This document shows positions 48,088-56,223 of a stretch of 64,000 nucleotides of DNA, piece after piece. The translations under genes and the position numbers were made by a program. Origin of the DNA: Ruminococcus flavefaciens (GTDB lineage: Bacteria > Bacillota > Clostridia > Oscillospirales > Ruminococcaceae); the NCBI GenBank assembly GCA_015067005.1, contig SVNH01000004.1, positions 124,001 through 188,000 on the forward strand, read 5' to 3'. The notes beneath the pieces were generated by a model that ran no database searches, was not told where the DNA came from, and worked only from the letters and a program-made list of their open reading frames with translations. Numbering within the stretch: position 1 is the stretch's first letter; each line of letters opens with the position of its first letter.

Positions 48088-48103
48088 ACACTATATATTG
48101 TGT
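48088..48103 (+). promoter_or_regulatory. NrdR box in the nrdD leader
   Basis: ACACTATATATTGTGT is a near-perfect 16-bp palindrome matching the NrdR consensus (acaCwAtATaTwGtgt). It starts about 17 bases after the expected transcription start, so NrdR would act as a roadblock. A second, poor box may overlap the -10 at about 48060-48075. Confidence 0.85.
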
Positions 48104-48121
48104 TTGGAGGTAATGATATAG

Positions 48122-50440
48122 ATGATAATCCACATTATCAAAAGAGACGGCAGAAAAGTGCCGTTCAATATCGAAAAAATCGCAAACGCAATCTTCAAAG
48201 CAGCACAAGCCAAAGGCGGAACAGATTTTAACGCCGCTATGGACGTTGCCGTAGAGGTTTGCAGATTATATGAAGAGCAAAACCCCGGTAAAGTGCCGAC
48301 AGTTGAAGAGATTCAGGATCTCGTTGAAAAAACCCTTATCGAAAAAGGTCACGCTAAAACAGCTAAGGCTTACATTCTCTACCGCTATGAGCGTACACGC
48401 TCACGTGAGATGAAGACTAATCTGATGTGCGTACTCAACGAACTGACATTCAGTCCTGCTAAGGACAGCGACATCAAGAGAGAAAATGCCAATATCGACG
48501 GCGATACCGCTATGGGTACCATGCTCAAATACGGCTCGGTATCTGCGAAGGAATATTACGAGATGTACGTTCTCGATCCTAAACACGCAAAAGCACACCG
48601 CGAAGGCGATATTCACATCCACGATCTTGATTTCTATACCCTTACCACTACCTGCTGTCAGATTGATCTGAAGAAGCTCTTTACAAACGGCTTCTCAACC
48701 GGACATGGCTATCTCCGTGAGCCTAATGATATATCAAGCTACTCAGCACTTGCTTGTATTGCAATACAGTCAAATCAAAACGATCAGCACGGCGGACAAA
48801 GTATACCTACTTTTGATTACGCAATGGCTGACGGCGTAAAAAAGACTTATGCTTCAAGATACATTCAGAACGTCGGAAGAGCATTATCACTTATCGCTGA
48901 TGTTGATAATGAAGACGATATAGTAGCTTCTATCAAAAAGGAATTATTTGAAGGTGAAAACCTCAAGCCTGTCCTTGCCAATGATAATGGCTACGAGGAA
49001 AAGGAAAAAGAGATCCTTCTTAAATATACAAGCGAAGACATCGCTGATAAGATACAGGCATTTGCAACTAAGAATGCCGAAAAAGAAGCCGACAGAGCAA
49101 CATATCAGGCTATGGAAGCACTTATCCATAACCTGAATACAATGAACAGCCGTGCAGGCGCTCAGACTCCGTTCAGCTCCATCAATTACGGTACTGACAC
49201 TTCACCTGAAGGAAGAATGGTAATAAAGAACGTTCTCCTCGCTCAGGAGGCTGGTCTCGGCAACGGTGAGACACCGATCTTCCCGATACACATTTTCAAG
49301 ATCAAGGACGGTATCAATTACAATCCTACTGATCCGAACTACGATCTTTTCAAGCTTGCCTGCCGTGTTTCGGCAAAGCGTCTGTTCCCGAACTTCTCTT
49401 TCATTGATGCACCTTATAATCTTCAGTATTACAAGGAGGGCAATCCTGATACTGAGATCGCATACATGGGATGCCGTACAAGAGTTATCGGAAACAAGCA
49501 TGATCCTTCACGCGAAATAGTAACAGGACGCGGTAACCTCAGCTTTACATCTATCAACCTTCCACGTCTTGCTATCAAGGCAGATCATAACGTTGGACTG
49601 TTCTTTGATATGCTCGATGACATGATGGATCTCGCAATAGATCAGCTTATGCACAGATTCAACATCCAATCGCAGAAGCGCGTAAGAAACTTCCCGTTCC
49701 TTATGGGACAGGGTATCTGGATAGATTCGGACAAGCTTTCCGCCGATGATACAGTAGGGGAGATACTCAAGCACGGAACCCTTTCAGTTGGATTTATCGG
49801 ACTTGCTGAGGCCCTCAAGGCACTCATAGGCGCACACCACGGTGAAAGTGACGAAGCACGCGAACTTGGTATCGAGATAATAACCTCAATGAGAAAACGT
49901 CTTGATGAAGAATCAAACAGAACTGGTCTCAACTTCTCACTTCTTGCAACACCAGCAGAAGGTCTCTCAGGACGTTTTGTACGTATGGACGCTAAGAAAT
50001 TCGGTGTTATCGAAGGCGTAACAGACCGTGATTACTATACGAATTCATTCCATGTGCCGGTATACTATCCGATAAGCGCATTCGACAAGATCAAGATAGA
50101 AGCTCCATATCACGAGCTCACAAATGCCGGTCACATCAGTTATATTGAGCTTGACGGCGATCCGCTCGAAAACCTCACAGCATTTGAAAAGATAGTACGC
50201 TGCATGAAGGAATCCGGTATCGGATACGGTGCGATCAATCACCCGGTAGACCGTGATCCATGCTGCGGATACACAGGCATAATAGGCGAGGTTTGTCCGT
50301 ACTGCGGAAGAAGAGAGCACACAAACAATGTTGCTTTCGATCGAATCCGCCGTATAACAGGCTACCTTGTTGGTACGCTTGATCGTTTCAACAACGGCAA
50401 ACGCTCAGAAGAGCACGACAGAGTAAAACATAATGTTTAA
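48122..50440 (+). CDS. nrdD: Anaerobic ribonucleoside-triphosphate reductase
   Basis: A 772-residue class III ribonucleotide reductase. An ATP-cone (about residues 1-95, IIHIIKRDGRKVPFNIEKI) gives allosteric control. The catalytic barrel includes HIHDLDFY and NSRAGAQTPFSSINYG. Near the end, CCGYTGIIGEVCPYCGRRE supplies the four zinc cysteines, and the radical glycine is Gly747 in RITGYLVG. It makes deoxynucleotides without oxygen. ggagg lies upstream and the activase follows ten bases on. Confidence 0.98.
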   Translation: MIIHIIKRDGRKVPFNIEKIANAIFKAAQAKGGTDFNAAMDVAVEVCRLYEEQNPGKVPTVEEIQDLVEKTLIEKGHAKTAKAYILYRYERTRSREMKTNLMCVLNELTFSPAKDSDIKRENANIDGDTAMGTMLKYGSVSAKEYYEMYVLDPKHAKAHREGDIHIHDLDFYTLTTTCCQIDLKKLFTNGFSTGHGYLREPNDISSYSALACIAIQSNQNDQHGGQSIPTFDYAMADGVKKTYASRYIQNVGRALSLIADVDNEDDIVASIKKELFEGENLKPVLANDNGYEEKEKEILLKYTSEDIADKIQAFATKNAEKEADRATYQAMEALIHNLNTMNSRAGAQTPFSSINYGTDTSPEGRMVIKNVLLAQEAGLGNGETPIFPIHIFKIKDGINYNPTDPNYDLFKLACRVSAKRLFPNFSFIDAPYNLQYYKEGNPDTEIAYMGCRTRVIGNKHDPSREIVTGRGNLSFTSINLPRLAIKADHNVGLFFDMLDDMMDLAIDQLMHRFNIQSQKRVRNFPFLMGQGIWIDSDKLSADDTVGEILKHGTLSVGFIGLAEALKALIGAHHGESDEARELGIEIITSMRKRLDEESNRTGLNFSLLATPAEGLSGRFVRMDAKKFGVIEGVTDRDYYTNSFHVPVYYPISAFDKIKIEAPYHELTNAGHISYIELDGDPLENLTAFEKIVRCMKESGIGYGAINHPVDRDPCCGYTGIIGEVCPYCGRREHTNNVAFDRIRRITGYLVGTLDRFNNGKRSEEHDRVKHNV

Positions 50441-50449
50441 GGTGATATA

Positions 50450-50950
50450 ATGGAACTCAGGATAGCCGGAACTGTCAATGATTCGATCGTTGACGGTCCC
50501 GGAATCAGATTTACAATTTTTACACAAGGGTGTCCGCACGACTGCAAAGGATGTCACAACCCGCAGACGCACTCATTTGACGGCGGAACAGTAGTCGATA
50601 CAGACGAACTGCTTGAGAAGATCAAGTCAAATCCGCTTCTTGACGGCGTAACATTCAGCGGCGGAGAACCATTCTGTCAGGCAAAGGCACTCTCAGTGCT
50701 TGGAAAGCAGATCAAAGCACTTGGTTTGAACATCATTACCTATACCGGTTATACATTTGAGCATTTATGGCACGACCGCTGCGACAGCAGTTGGATAGAC
50801 CTGCTTGAAGTAACCGATTACCTGATCGACGGACCTTTTATCCTTGAACAAAAGGACTGGGAAATCAAATTCAGAGGCAGTTCAAACCAGCGCTATATTG
50901 ACTGTCAGGCAAGTATAAAAGAAGGTAAAGTTGTAGAAACTGAACCATAA
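50450..50950 (+). CDS. nrdG: Anaerobic ribonucleotide reductase activating protein
   Basis: A 166-residue radical SAM activase. The cluster motif is CPHDCKGC in FTIFTQGCPHDCKGCHNPQTH, and GGEPF is the SAM-binding GGE motif. It generates the glycyl radical on NrdD. The order nrdD-nrdG and close spacing show one operon under the NrdR box. Confidence 0.97.
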   Translation: MELRIAGTVNDSIVDGPGIRFTIFTQGCPHDCKGCHNPQTHSFDGGTVVDTDELLEKIKSNPLLDGVTFSGGEPFCQAKALSVLGKQIKALGLNIITYTGYTFEHLWHDRCDSSWIDLLEVTDYLIDGPFILEQKDWEIKFRGSSNQRYIDCQASIKEGKVVETEP

Positions 50951-50951
50951 G

Positions 50952-50989
50952 AAAACAGCCGGAAGGGAAGTCTCCCAACCGGCTGTTTT
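50952..50989. terminator. Terminator after nrdG
   Basis: An 11-bp stem aaaacagccgg / ccggctgtttt with an internal ggga/tccc pairing, T-rich on both sides. It would stop nrdDG on the plus strand and may also stop the 6S-like transcript on the minus strand. Confidence 0.9.
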
Positions 50990-51003
50990 AGTTTATAAAA
51001 CGG

Positions 51004-51198
51004 TAAAAAATATCCGCCTTGCCGTCATATAGTGAATGAAACCCGCACTCAGCAGGTGGGTAAACGCCCGAGTGTTTCTCGCTCCCTTCTTCCCGTGGGG
51101 AGGTCTGCAGTCCACAAACGGAGCTAAATTCCCTTTAAAAATGTGTTGGATCAAATGAACTATATTTCACCGAACAAGGCAGATTATTTACTTTTGCT
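51004..51198 (-). ncRNA. 6S-like RNA
   Basis: The predicted transcript is about 195 nt, the usual 6S size. Its ends form a 9-bp closing stem, TCTGCCTTG (51183-51175) with CAAGGCGGA (51021-51013), followed by a T-run (tattttttac) that makes the stem double as terminator. A second pairing, ATATAGT with ACTATAT, lies just inside. Purine-rich internal sequence and two inner hairpins (CACTC/GAGTG and CTCCC/GGGAG) follow. There is no reading frame. A consensus promoter precedes it. 6S RNA in Bacillus lies next to rarA, which is nearby here too. I did not recognise the primary sequence, so the family name is tentative. Confidence 0.5.
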
Positions 51199-51204
51199 AA
51201 GTAT

Positions 51205-51233
51205 ATTATAACACTATTATAAGCAAAAGTCAA
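51205..51233 (-). promoter_or_regulatory. Promoter of the 6S-like RNA
   Basis: On the minus strand: TTGACT (51233-51228), a 17-bp spacer and TATAAT (51210-51205). A transcript would start near 51198. Confidence 0.75.
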
Positions 51234-51272
51234 TACCATATTAAAGATTTTTTGTAATTTTTTGTCAAGAAT

Positions 51273-51572
51273 TTACATTTCTTCACTTTCAAAAGCTTCC
51301 TGCATACGCTGAAGGAAGAATCCTGATACTTCTTCAAACTCATCATCATCATCAATAGAAGCAAGAATCTCCTCACCGTTATCGTCGATAGTTTTAAGTA
51401 TAACAATATCGCAGTCAGAGTTAAGGAAGTCCTCGTCCTCAACAGCTGGAACCATACAGTAATACTGTTCACCGTTGATCTCAGCAGCATCGATCAGTTC
51501 AAAATTCTTTTTGTTGCCCTCATCATCAATGAGTTCAAAAAGCTCGGGGGTGTATTCATTCATTTCTGACAT
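51273..51572 (-). CDS. DUF1292 (YrzB-like) acidic protein
   Basis: A 99-residue, strongly acidic soluble protein. The pattern FELIDDEGNKKNFELIDAAEINGEQYYCMVPA and DIVILKTIDDNGEEILASIDDDDEFEEVSGFFL is that of the DUF1292 family, small Firmicutes proteins of unknown role. The start at 51572 has ggaga six bases upstream; the longer frame runs into the promoter. It has its own promoter, TTGCTT-17-TATAAT (51640-51612). Transcription would run on into the 6S-like gene region. Confidence 0.85.
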   Translation of the reverse strand: MSEMNEYTPELFELIDDEGNKKNFELIDAAEINGEQYYCMVPAVEDEDFLNSDCDIVILKTIDDNGEEILASIDDDDEFEEVSGFFLQRMQEAFESEEM

Positions 51573-51611
51573 AGTTATCTCCAATCCGGCAAAGTGCCAT
51601 GTAATATAAAT

Positions 51612-51640
51612 ATTATACAATGAATATACAAAAAAAGCAA
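51612..51640 (-). promoter_or_regulatory. Promoter of the DUF1292 gene
   Basis: On the minus strand: TTGCTT (51640-51635), a 17-bp spacer and TATAAT (51617-51612). Confidence 0.55.
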
Positions 51641-51751
51641 GTGGAAATGTTAACCGCCCTCTGCTTTATTCAATATGTACTAAACACTGGTACTGTTTTT
51701 GTGCACACCTACGATTTATACCAAATTATGATGCATCTTTATATTTTTCTA

Positions 51752-51780
51752 TTGACATTTCACAAAAGATGTGGTATTAT
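51752..51780 (+). promoter_or_regulatory. Promoter of the large structured RNA
   Basis: TTGACA (51752-51757), a 17-bp spacer and TATTAT (51775-51780). The next gene is on the other strand, so this promoter serves only the RNA. Confidence 0.8.
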
Positions 51781-51892
51781 ATAATCAAGGTAAAGGAAGA
51801 GCCAGAATTGAGGTTCTCCAAGCTGTAATTTACTTGGACTGAGGCACAAACCTCAATGTAAATTATTTAAAGCGGAAGGGGTGGTGAGTCCA

Positions 51893-51943
51893 ATGGAAGA
51901 AACTATCGGACAGCAGCGTGAAGCCGGCGGGCTTGCTGAGTAA
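51893..51943 (+). CDS. Possible 16-residue leader-type peptide inside the large RNA
   Basis: ATG at 51893 opens MEETIGQQREAGGLAE and ends at TAA 51941-51943. A ggaaggggtggtga stretch lies just upstream and could act as ribosome binding site. The same upstream motif at copies 2 and 3 precedes only three-codon frames (MRI, MRN), and copy 4 has lost the ATG. The coding role is doubtful; the motif may be structural. Confidence 0.2.
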   Translation: MEETIGQQREAGGLAE

Positions 51944-52402
51944 TTGAAACGGATCAAGAGGGAATATAAGCTTGTATCAGCTTGTTCCAGCGCGTGAAGT
52001 TACGAATGTTAAGATTTCAATTATAAAGCGGACGTATTGCTGACTGAAAACGGCTTCATGTCTAAACTCAATTTGGATACAGGATTATCTGAAATTTCGA
52101 CAATGAGTCTTTAGATAAATTCAATCGAAAATAAATGGTAAAGGTTGAGTCCAATGAGAATTTAGTACTTTATTCTATGGTATCGGTGGCAGACGTTACA
52201 GTCTGTACGGAATGACCGATAATATTCTAAGTAATAAGGTGAGTCCGATGAGAAATTAATTTGCTTAATTACTTTTTGAAAGAATGTGGTGCTATGAAAA
52301 AAGCAATGTATTCTACAAATATCTGAACCGAAAGGGTGAGTCCAAAGGGTAATTTAGCTAAGTGATGAAAGTCGCTTTACGATTGTAAAATTGAATATGA
52401 TA

Positions 52403-52429
52403 AAAGCCCCGAAGGTCTCTCGGGGCTTT
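52403..52429. terminator. Terminator of the large RNA, shared with rarA
   Basis: A 10-bp stem aaagccccga / tcggggcttt with a 7-base loop, followed by tatttgt on the plus strand and ttatcatatt on the minus strand. Confidence 0.85.
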
Positions 52430-52457
52430 ATATTTGTATAAAACATCATAAAACTAT

Positions 52458-53729
52458 TTATTTGCTTTCAGCTATGATTTTTTTGCGGTATTGCAGAGCA
52501 GCCTGTTCCTGCTTGTTATCTGCAAATTCATAATAGACGTGATCCTTCAAAGCATCAGGAAGGTATTGCTGCTTAACATAGTGATTCGGATAATTATGCG
52601 GATATAGGTAATGCTGTCCTACAATCTTTGCACCTGCTCCGTCGCAATGCTTGTTCTGAAGATGTCGTGGGAAGTCAAGTGCATCGCAACTTCTGAGGTC
52701 GCTCAAAGCAGCGTCAATTGCAGCACAAGCACTGTTAGACTTCGGAGCTGTCGCCATGAGTATTACAGCCTCAGCAATAGGCAAACGTGCTTCCGGCAGT
52801 CCTAACTGCAAAGCAGAATCAACACAAGCCTTAACGATCGGAACAGCCATAGGGTAGGCAAGCCCCACGTCCTCAGAGGCTATGCAGAGCATTCGTCTGC
52901 ACAGCGAAATAATATCACCAGACTCTATCAGCCGTGCTGCGTAATGCAGTGCGGCATTTTCGTCTGAACCTCGAACCGACTTATGAAATGCAGAAAGAAT
53001 ATCGTAGTGCTGATCTCCGTCACGATCATACCGCATATTACTGCGCTGTGCAAGTATTTCAAGCGAACTCTCAGTGATGCTGACAGTATTCTCAGAAGCT
53101 TCGCCGCATAACACAGCCAGTTCCGCTGTATTCATAGCTTTTCTTACATCTCCGCCGCAACTGTAAGCAATTTTCAGGATTATCTCATCGGAAGCATTGA
53201 TCTCATTTCCGCTTTCCTCTGACATGATCCTGAAAGCACGTCTTATTGCCGGAACGAGCTGTTCAGCACTCACTGGCTTAAATTCAAAAACTGTACTTCG
53301 ACTGATAACAGCATTATAAACAGCAAAATACGGATTCTCAGTAGTTGAAGCGATCAGCGTAATATCGCCGTTTTCAATGTATTCAAGCAAACTCTGCTGC
53401 TGCTTTTTGTTAAGATACTGTATCTCGTCAAGATAAAGCAGAATGCCGTTTTCACTGCCAAAAGTACCAATATCCGCAACAACATCCTTGATGTCAGAGA
53501 GAGAGGCGTTCGTACCGTTGAGCTTATAAAGTGACATTCCGCAATTATCAGCTATTATACGGGCAACTGTTGTCTTGCCGACTCCGGAAGGTCCGTAAAA
53601 AATCATATTAGGCACGGTACCGCTTTCAATTATCTTTCGCAAAGGTTTTCCCTCGGCAAGGATATGCTCCTGACCAACAACATCGGCAAGAGATTTCGGA
53701 CGTATTTTATCAGCTAACGGTGCAGACAT
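52458..53729 (-). CDS. rarA: Replication-associated recombination protein RarA (MgsA-type AAA+ ATPase)
   Basis: A 423-residue clamp-loader-like ATPase. Walker A is YGPSGVGKTT, Walker B is LLYLDEIQYLNKKQQQ and the sensor region is IASTTENPYF. The C-terminal part (DDIISLCRRMLCIASEDVGLAYP-like, here SGDIISLCRRMLCIASEDVGLAYP) is diagnostic of the RarA/WRNIP1 family. It acts at stalled replication forks. The start at 53729 follows aaggaga; the 13-residue longer frame is rejected. It lies 22 bases after the YhfC-type gene on the same strand. Confidence 0.96.
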   Translation of the reverse strand: MSAPLADKIRPKSLADVVGQEHILAEGKPLRKIIESGTVPNMIFYGPSGVGKTTVARIIADNCGMSLYKLNGTNASLSDIKDVVADIGTFGSENGILLYLDEIQYLNKKQQQSLLEYIENGDITLIASTTENPYFAVYNAVISRSTVFEFKPVSAEQLVPAIRRAFRIMSEESGNEINASDEIILKIAYSCGGDVRKAMNTAELAVLCGEASENTVSITESSLEILAQRSNMRYDRDGDQHYDILSAFHKSVRGSDENAALHYAARLIESGDIISLCRRMLCIASEDVGLAYPMAVPIVKACVDSALQLGLPEARLPIAEAVILMATAPKSNSACAAIDAALSDLRSCDALDFPRHLQNKHCDGAGAKIVGQHYLYPHNYPNHYVKQQYLPDALKDHVYYEFADNKQEQAALQYRKKIIAESK

Positions 53730-53751
53730 AACAAATCTCCTTAAAATAGTA

Positions 53752-54402
53752 TCAGCATTCTTCTTCAAACGGGCTTTTCAGTGATTCCCAGCATCGGTAT
53801 CCGGCATAGCATAAGCCCACTGCGATCAGGATTCGCAGTAAAATAGCAACAGGCTCAATAAAAATGCCGACACAAGCATTAGAAACAGCGTGTGTAAGTA
53901 TAGCTGCGGACAAAGTTACAAAAGATTTTTGTTTATGTATGCCATAAAAAATTATGACAGCCACAGCAGCATCTGAAATTACTTCTGTGGACACAGAGAA
54001 TAACTGAAATAACAATATATCAGGTGCTGCATTACCAGTACCTATCAATCCAAGACAAGTAATGCCTATACCTAATTCCTCATAAGCTCCGTGACCTATG
54101 GAATAAGTAACAGCATCCTTCCGGTTATCATATGAAGTCAGAAAATAGCCCATCATCAGGTACTTGGTGCTCTCTTCAAGAATTCCGAAAAGCAGCCCTT
54201 GCTGTATGTAAAAAAGGATAGGAGAGCTATGATCGAATCCCGAACGTATAGCGTTGCCAGCGATAAAAATCGGAAAGCATACTAAAAACGCCGCAATAGC
54301 AGTGAAGGGCTTCGCGCCCGTTTTTTTATACCAGAATATCAGCAGAATGGTCGGGGTGCACAGATTCAGCAATCCGGCAAGCAAACAGCTCAGATCTTTC
54401 AT
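53752..54402 (-). CDS. YhfC-family intramembrane protease
   Basis: A 216-residue membrane protein with about seven hydrophobic segments. The pattern EESTKYLMM, then HGAYEELG, then LTHAVSNA supplies the Glu and His residues of the glutamic-type intramembrane proteases related to PrsW and CAAX proteases (YhfC family). Substrates are unknown. It overlaps the DUF3795 gene by four bases (ATGA), so the two are translationally coupled. Confidence 0.82.
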   Translation of the reverse strand: MKDLSCLLAGLLNLCTPTILLIFWYKKTGAKPFTAIAAFLVCFPIFIAGNAIRSGFDHSSPILFYIQQGLLFGILEESTKYLMMGYFLTSYDNRKDAVTYSIGHGAYEELGIGITCLGLIGTGNAAPDILLFQLFSVSTEVISDAAVAVIIFYGIHKQKSFVTLSAAILTHAVSNACVGIFIEPVAILLRILIAVGLCYAGYRCWESLKSPFEEEC

Positions 54403-54797
54403 AGCTTACCTGTCTTTATAAAAGCTATCAAGGTCTCAATATCGTCAAAGCTGTCATAATCTCCGATAATACCTTCTCTATGATAGACGATACCGGCTTT
54501 TTCGTTGCTTTCGAGATGATCTAGCAGATCGTCCAGACCGTATCTTCTTGCATACTCTGCAAAAGCTCGCGGCTTTATCTTATCCGCATACAGACCTTTT
54601 TTGCAGTTTAATGGCTCACATTCATAGCAGCCGTTTAAATCCTTTTCAATGACGCATTTTCTGTTTTCGCACCATTCTGCATCCTTGCACCACGAAAGTT
54701 CAAGAAATCCGTCGCGTTTACAGCCTTTACATTCAACATTTTCAGAGCATAAGCAGCAAGCCAGTCCACATCTTGCTATTCCGAGTTCGCGTTTCAT
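54399..54797 (-). CDS. DUF3795 cysteine-rich protein
   Basis: A 132-residue protein with 13 cysteines, mostly in the first half: ARCGLACCLCSENVECKGC, WCKDAEWCENRKC and CYECEPLNC. The C-terminal half is charged and helical. This is the DUF3795 family, which is thought to bind metal or iron-sulfur clusters; its role is unknown. It is the first gene of a unit with the YhfC-type protease and perhaps rarA. Confidence 0.85.
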   Translation of the reverse strand: MKRELGIARCGLACCLCSENVECKGCKRDGFLELSWCKDAEWCENRKCVIEKDLNGCYECEPLNCKKGLYADKIKPRAFAEYARRYGLDDLLDHLESNEKAGIVYHREGIIGDYDSFDDIETLIAFIKTGKL

Positions 54798-54823
54798 AGC
54801 ACACCCCCATAACTATAAAAATC

Positions 54824-54850
54824 AAGGGACGGACAGAACGTCCGTCCCTT
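54824..54850 (-). terminator. Terminator after glyA
   Basis: An 11-bp stem aagggacggac / gtccgtccctt with a 5-base loop, followed by gattttta on the minus strand. Confidence 0.9.
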
Positions 54851-54860
54851 TCGGTAATTC

Positions 54861-56117
54861 TTACTTATAAAGCGGGAACTTCTCGCAGATAGCATTTACG
54901 CCTGCACGGATCTCATCAGCCTTGTTCTCGAAATCAGTAGCGCAAAGGTAAATGTACTCAGCGATCTTTTCCATTTCCTCAACACCGAGACCTCTTGTAG
55001 TAACAGCCGGAGTACCGATACGGATACCGCTTGTTACAAACGGCTTTTCAGGATCATTGTGGATAGCGTTCTTGTTTACAGTGATATACACCTCATCAAG
55101 TCTGTGCTCAAGCTCCTTACCGGTGATGTTGAACGGACGGAGATCAACGAGCATGAGGTGATTATCAGTACCGCCTGAAACGAGGTTGAAGCCTCTCTTG
55201 AGAAGGCCTTCAGAAAGAGCCTTTGCATTAGCAACGATCCTCTGCTGATAGTCCTTGAACTCCGGCTTGAGAGCCTCACCGAAGCAAACAGCCTTAGCAG
55301 CGATAGTGTGCATAAGCGGACCGCCCTGAGTACCAGGGAAAATAGCGGAATTGATCTTCTTAGCAAGAGCCTCGTCATTTGTGAGGATAAGACCGCCTCT
55401 TGGACCGCGAAGAGTCTTATGTGTAGTAGTAGTGGTGATGTCAGCATAAGGAACAGGGGACTCGTGACAGCCAGCTGCAACGAGACCTGCAATATGAGCC
55501 ATATCTACCATAAGAAGAGCACCGACAGAATCTGCGATCTGGCGAAGTCTCTTGAAATCAATTGCTCTTGGATAAGCACTTGCACCTGCAACGATAAGCT
55601 TTGGCTTATTTTCGTCAGCAAGCTTCTGAACTGTATCATAGTTAATCATTTCAGTTTCATCGTCAAGACCGTATGAAACGAAATTGAAGTATTTACCTGA
55701 AAGATTTACAGGTGAACCATGTGTAAGGTGACCGCCGTCAGCAAGGCTCATACCGAGAACAGTATCACCGGGCTGGAGTACAGCAAAGTAAGCAGCTGTA
55801 TTAGCCTGTGCACCAGAATGCGGCTGAACATTAGCAAATTTAGCACCGAAAAGTTTGCAGGCTCTTTCGATAGCAATAGCTTCTACTTCGTCAACGCACT
55901 GGCATCCGCCATAGTAACGCTTTCCGGGATAACCTTCAGCGTATTTGTTAGTAAGTACACTTCCCATAGCAGCCATAACAGCAGGGGAAACGATATTTTC
56001 GCTTGCAATGAGTTCAAGATTTCTCTGCTGACGAGCGAGTTCCTTATCCATAGCTTCGCCGACAGCCGGATCATAACCCTTGACAAAGCCGATTGAATCC
56101 ATAAGATCGTTATACAT
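54861..56117 (-). CDS. glyA: Serine hydroxymethyltransferase
   Basis: A 418-residue PLP enzyme converting serine and tetrahydrofolate to glycine and methylene-tetrahydrofolate. Conserved blocks: [48 protein letters not shown] and [15 protein letters not shown], whose lysine holds PLP. The start at 56117 follows aaggag; the frame extends three residues further but without a better signal. No glycine riboswitch is visible in the short leader. Confidence 0.98.
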   Translation of the reverse strand: MYNDLMDSIGFVKGYDPAVGEAMDKELARQQRNLELIASENIVSPAVMAAMGSVLTNKYAEGYPGKRYYGGCQCVDEVEAIAIERACKLFGAKFANVQPHSGAQANTAAYFAVLQPGDTVLGMSLADGGHLTHGSPVNLSGKYFNFVSYGLDDETEMINYDTVQKLADENKPKLIVAGASAYPRAIDFKRLRQIADSVGALLMVDMAHIAGLVAAGCHESPVPYADITTTTTHKTLRGPRGGLILTNDEALAKKINSAIFPGTQGGPLMHTIAAKAVCFGEALKPEFKDYQQRIVANAKALSEGLLKRGFNLVSGGTDNHLMLVDLRPFNITGKELEHRLDEVYITVNKNAIHNDPEKPFVTSGIRIGTPAVTTRGLGVEEMEKIAEYIYLCATDFENKADEIRAGVNAICEKFPLYK

Positions 56118-56170
56118 TTTTAGCACTCCTTTTGATTTTAATGTCTTATATGCACGAGCATTACTATATT

Positions 56171-56198
56171 ATTATACCTCAAACCGGAAATAATTTCA
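56171..56198 (-). promoter_or_regulatory. Promoter of glyA
   Basis: On the minus strand: TTGAAA (56198-56193), a 16-bp spacer and TATAAT (56176-56171). Confidence 0.6.
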
Positions 56199-56223
56199 AT
56201 AGGGAATCGTAAAAAACACAAAA

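Larger units (their letters stand above)
51787..52431 (+). ncRNA. Large structured RNA of unknown class (~645 nt) with four GGUGAGUCC motifs
   Basis: A non-coding unit bounded by a consensus promoter and an intrinsic terminator. Four motif copies lie at 51883-51895, 52144-52156, 52238-52250 and 52335-52347; the last three are 94-97 nt apart. The 5' end can form a pseudoknot: 51807-51815 pairs with 51849-51857 (9 bp) and 51826-51833 with 51858-51865 (8 bp), interleaved. A 9-bp long-range stem joins 51941-51949 to 52015-52023. A second interleaved pair is TTATCTGAAA/TTTAGATAA and TTTCGA/TCGAAA (about 52086-52130). A three-tier hairpin spans 52161-52237. I do not recognise an Rfam family; size and ornament recall ROOL, GOLLD or OLE RNAs. 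Confidence 0.75.

Noticed and set aside
51883-52347. Four repeats as a CRISPR array
   Set aside because: The repeat core is only about 13 bases, the spacings are 261, 94 and 97, and no cas genes are nearby.
52350-52385. Resemblance of gtgatgaaagtcgc to group II intron domain V
   Set aside because: The catalytic triad pairing and the outer stem do not form, no intron 5' GUGYG or reverse transcriptase is present, and the segment is explained as one hairpin of the large RNA.
51787-52431. RNase P RNA or tmRNA as identity of the large RNA
   Set aside because: The RNase P core (GAGGAAAGUCC with its partners) and the tmRNA tRNA-like ends with a T-loop are not found.
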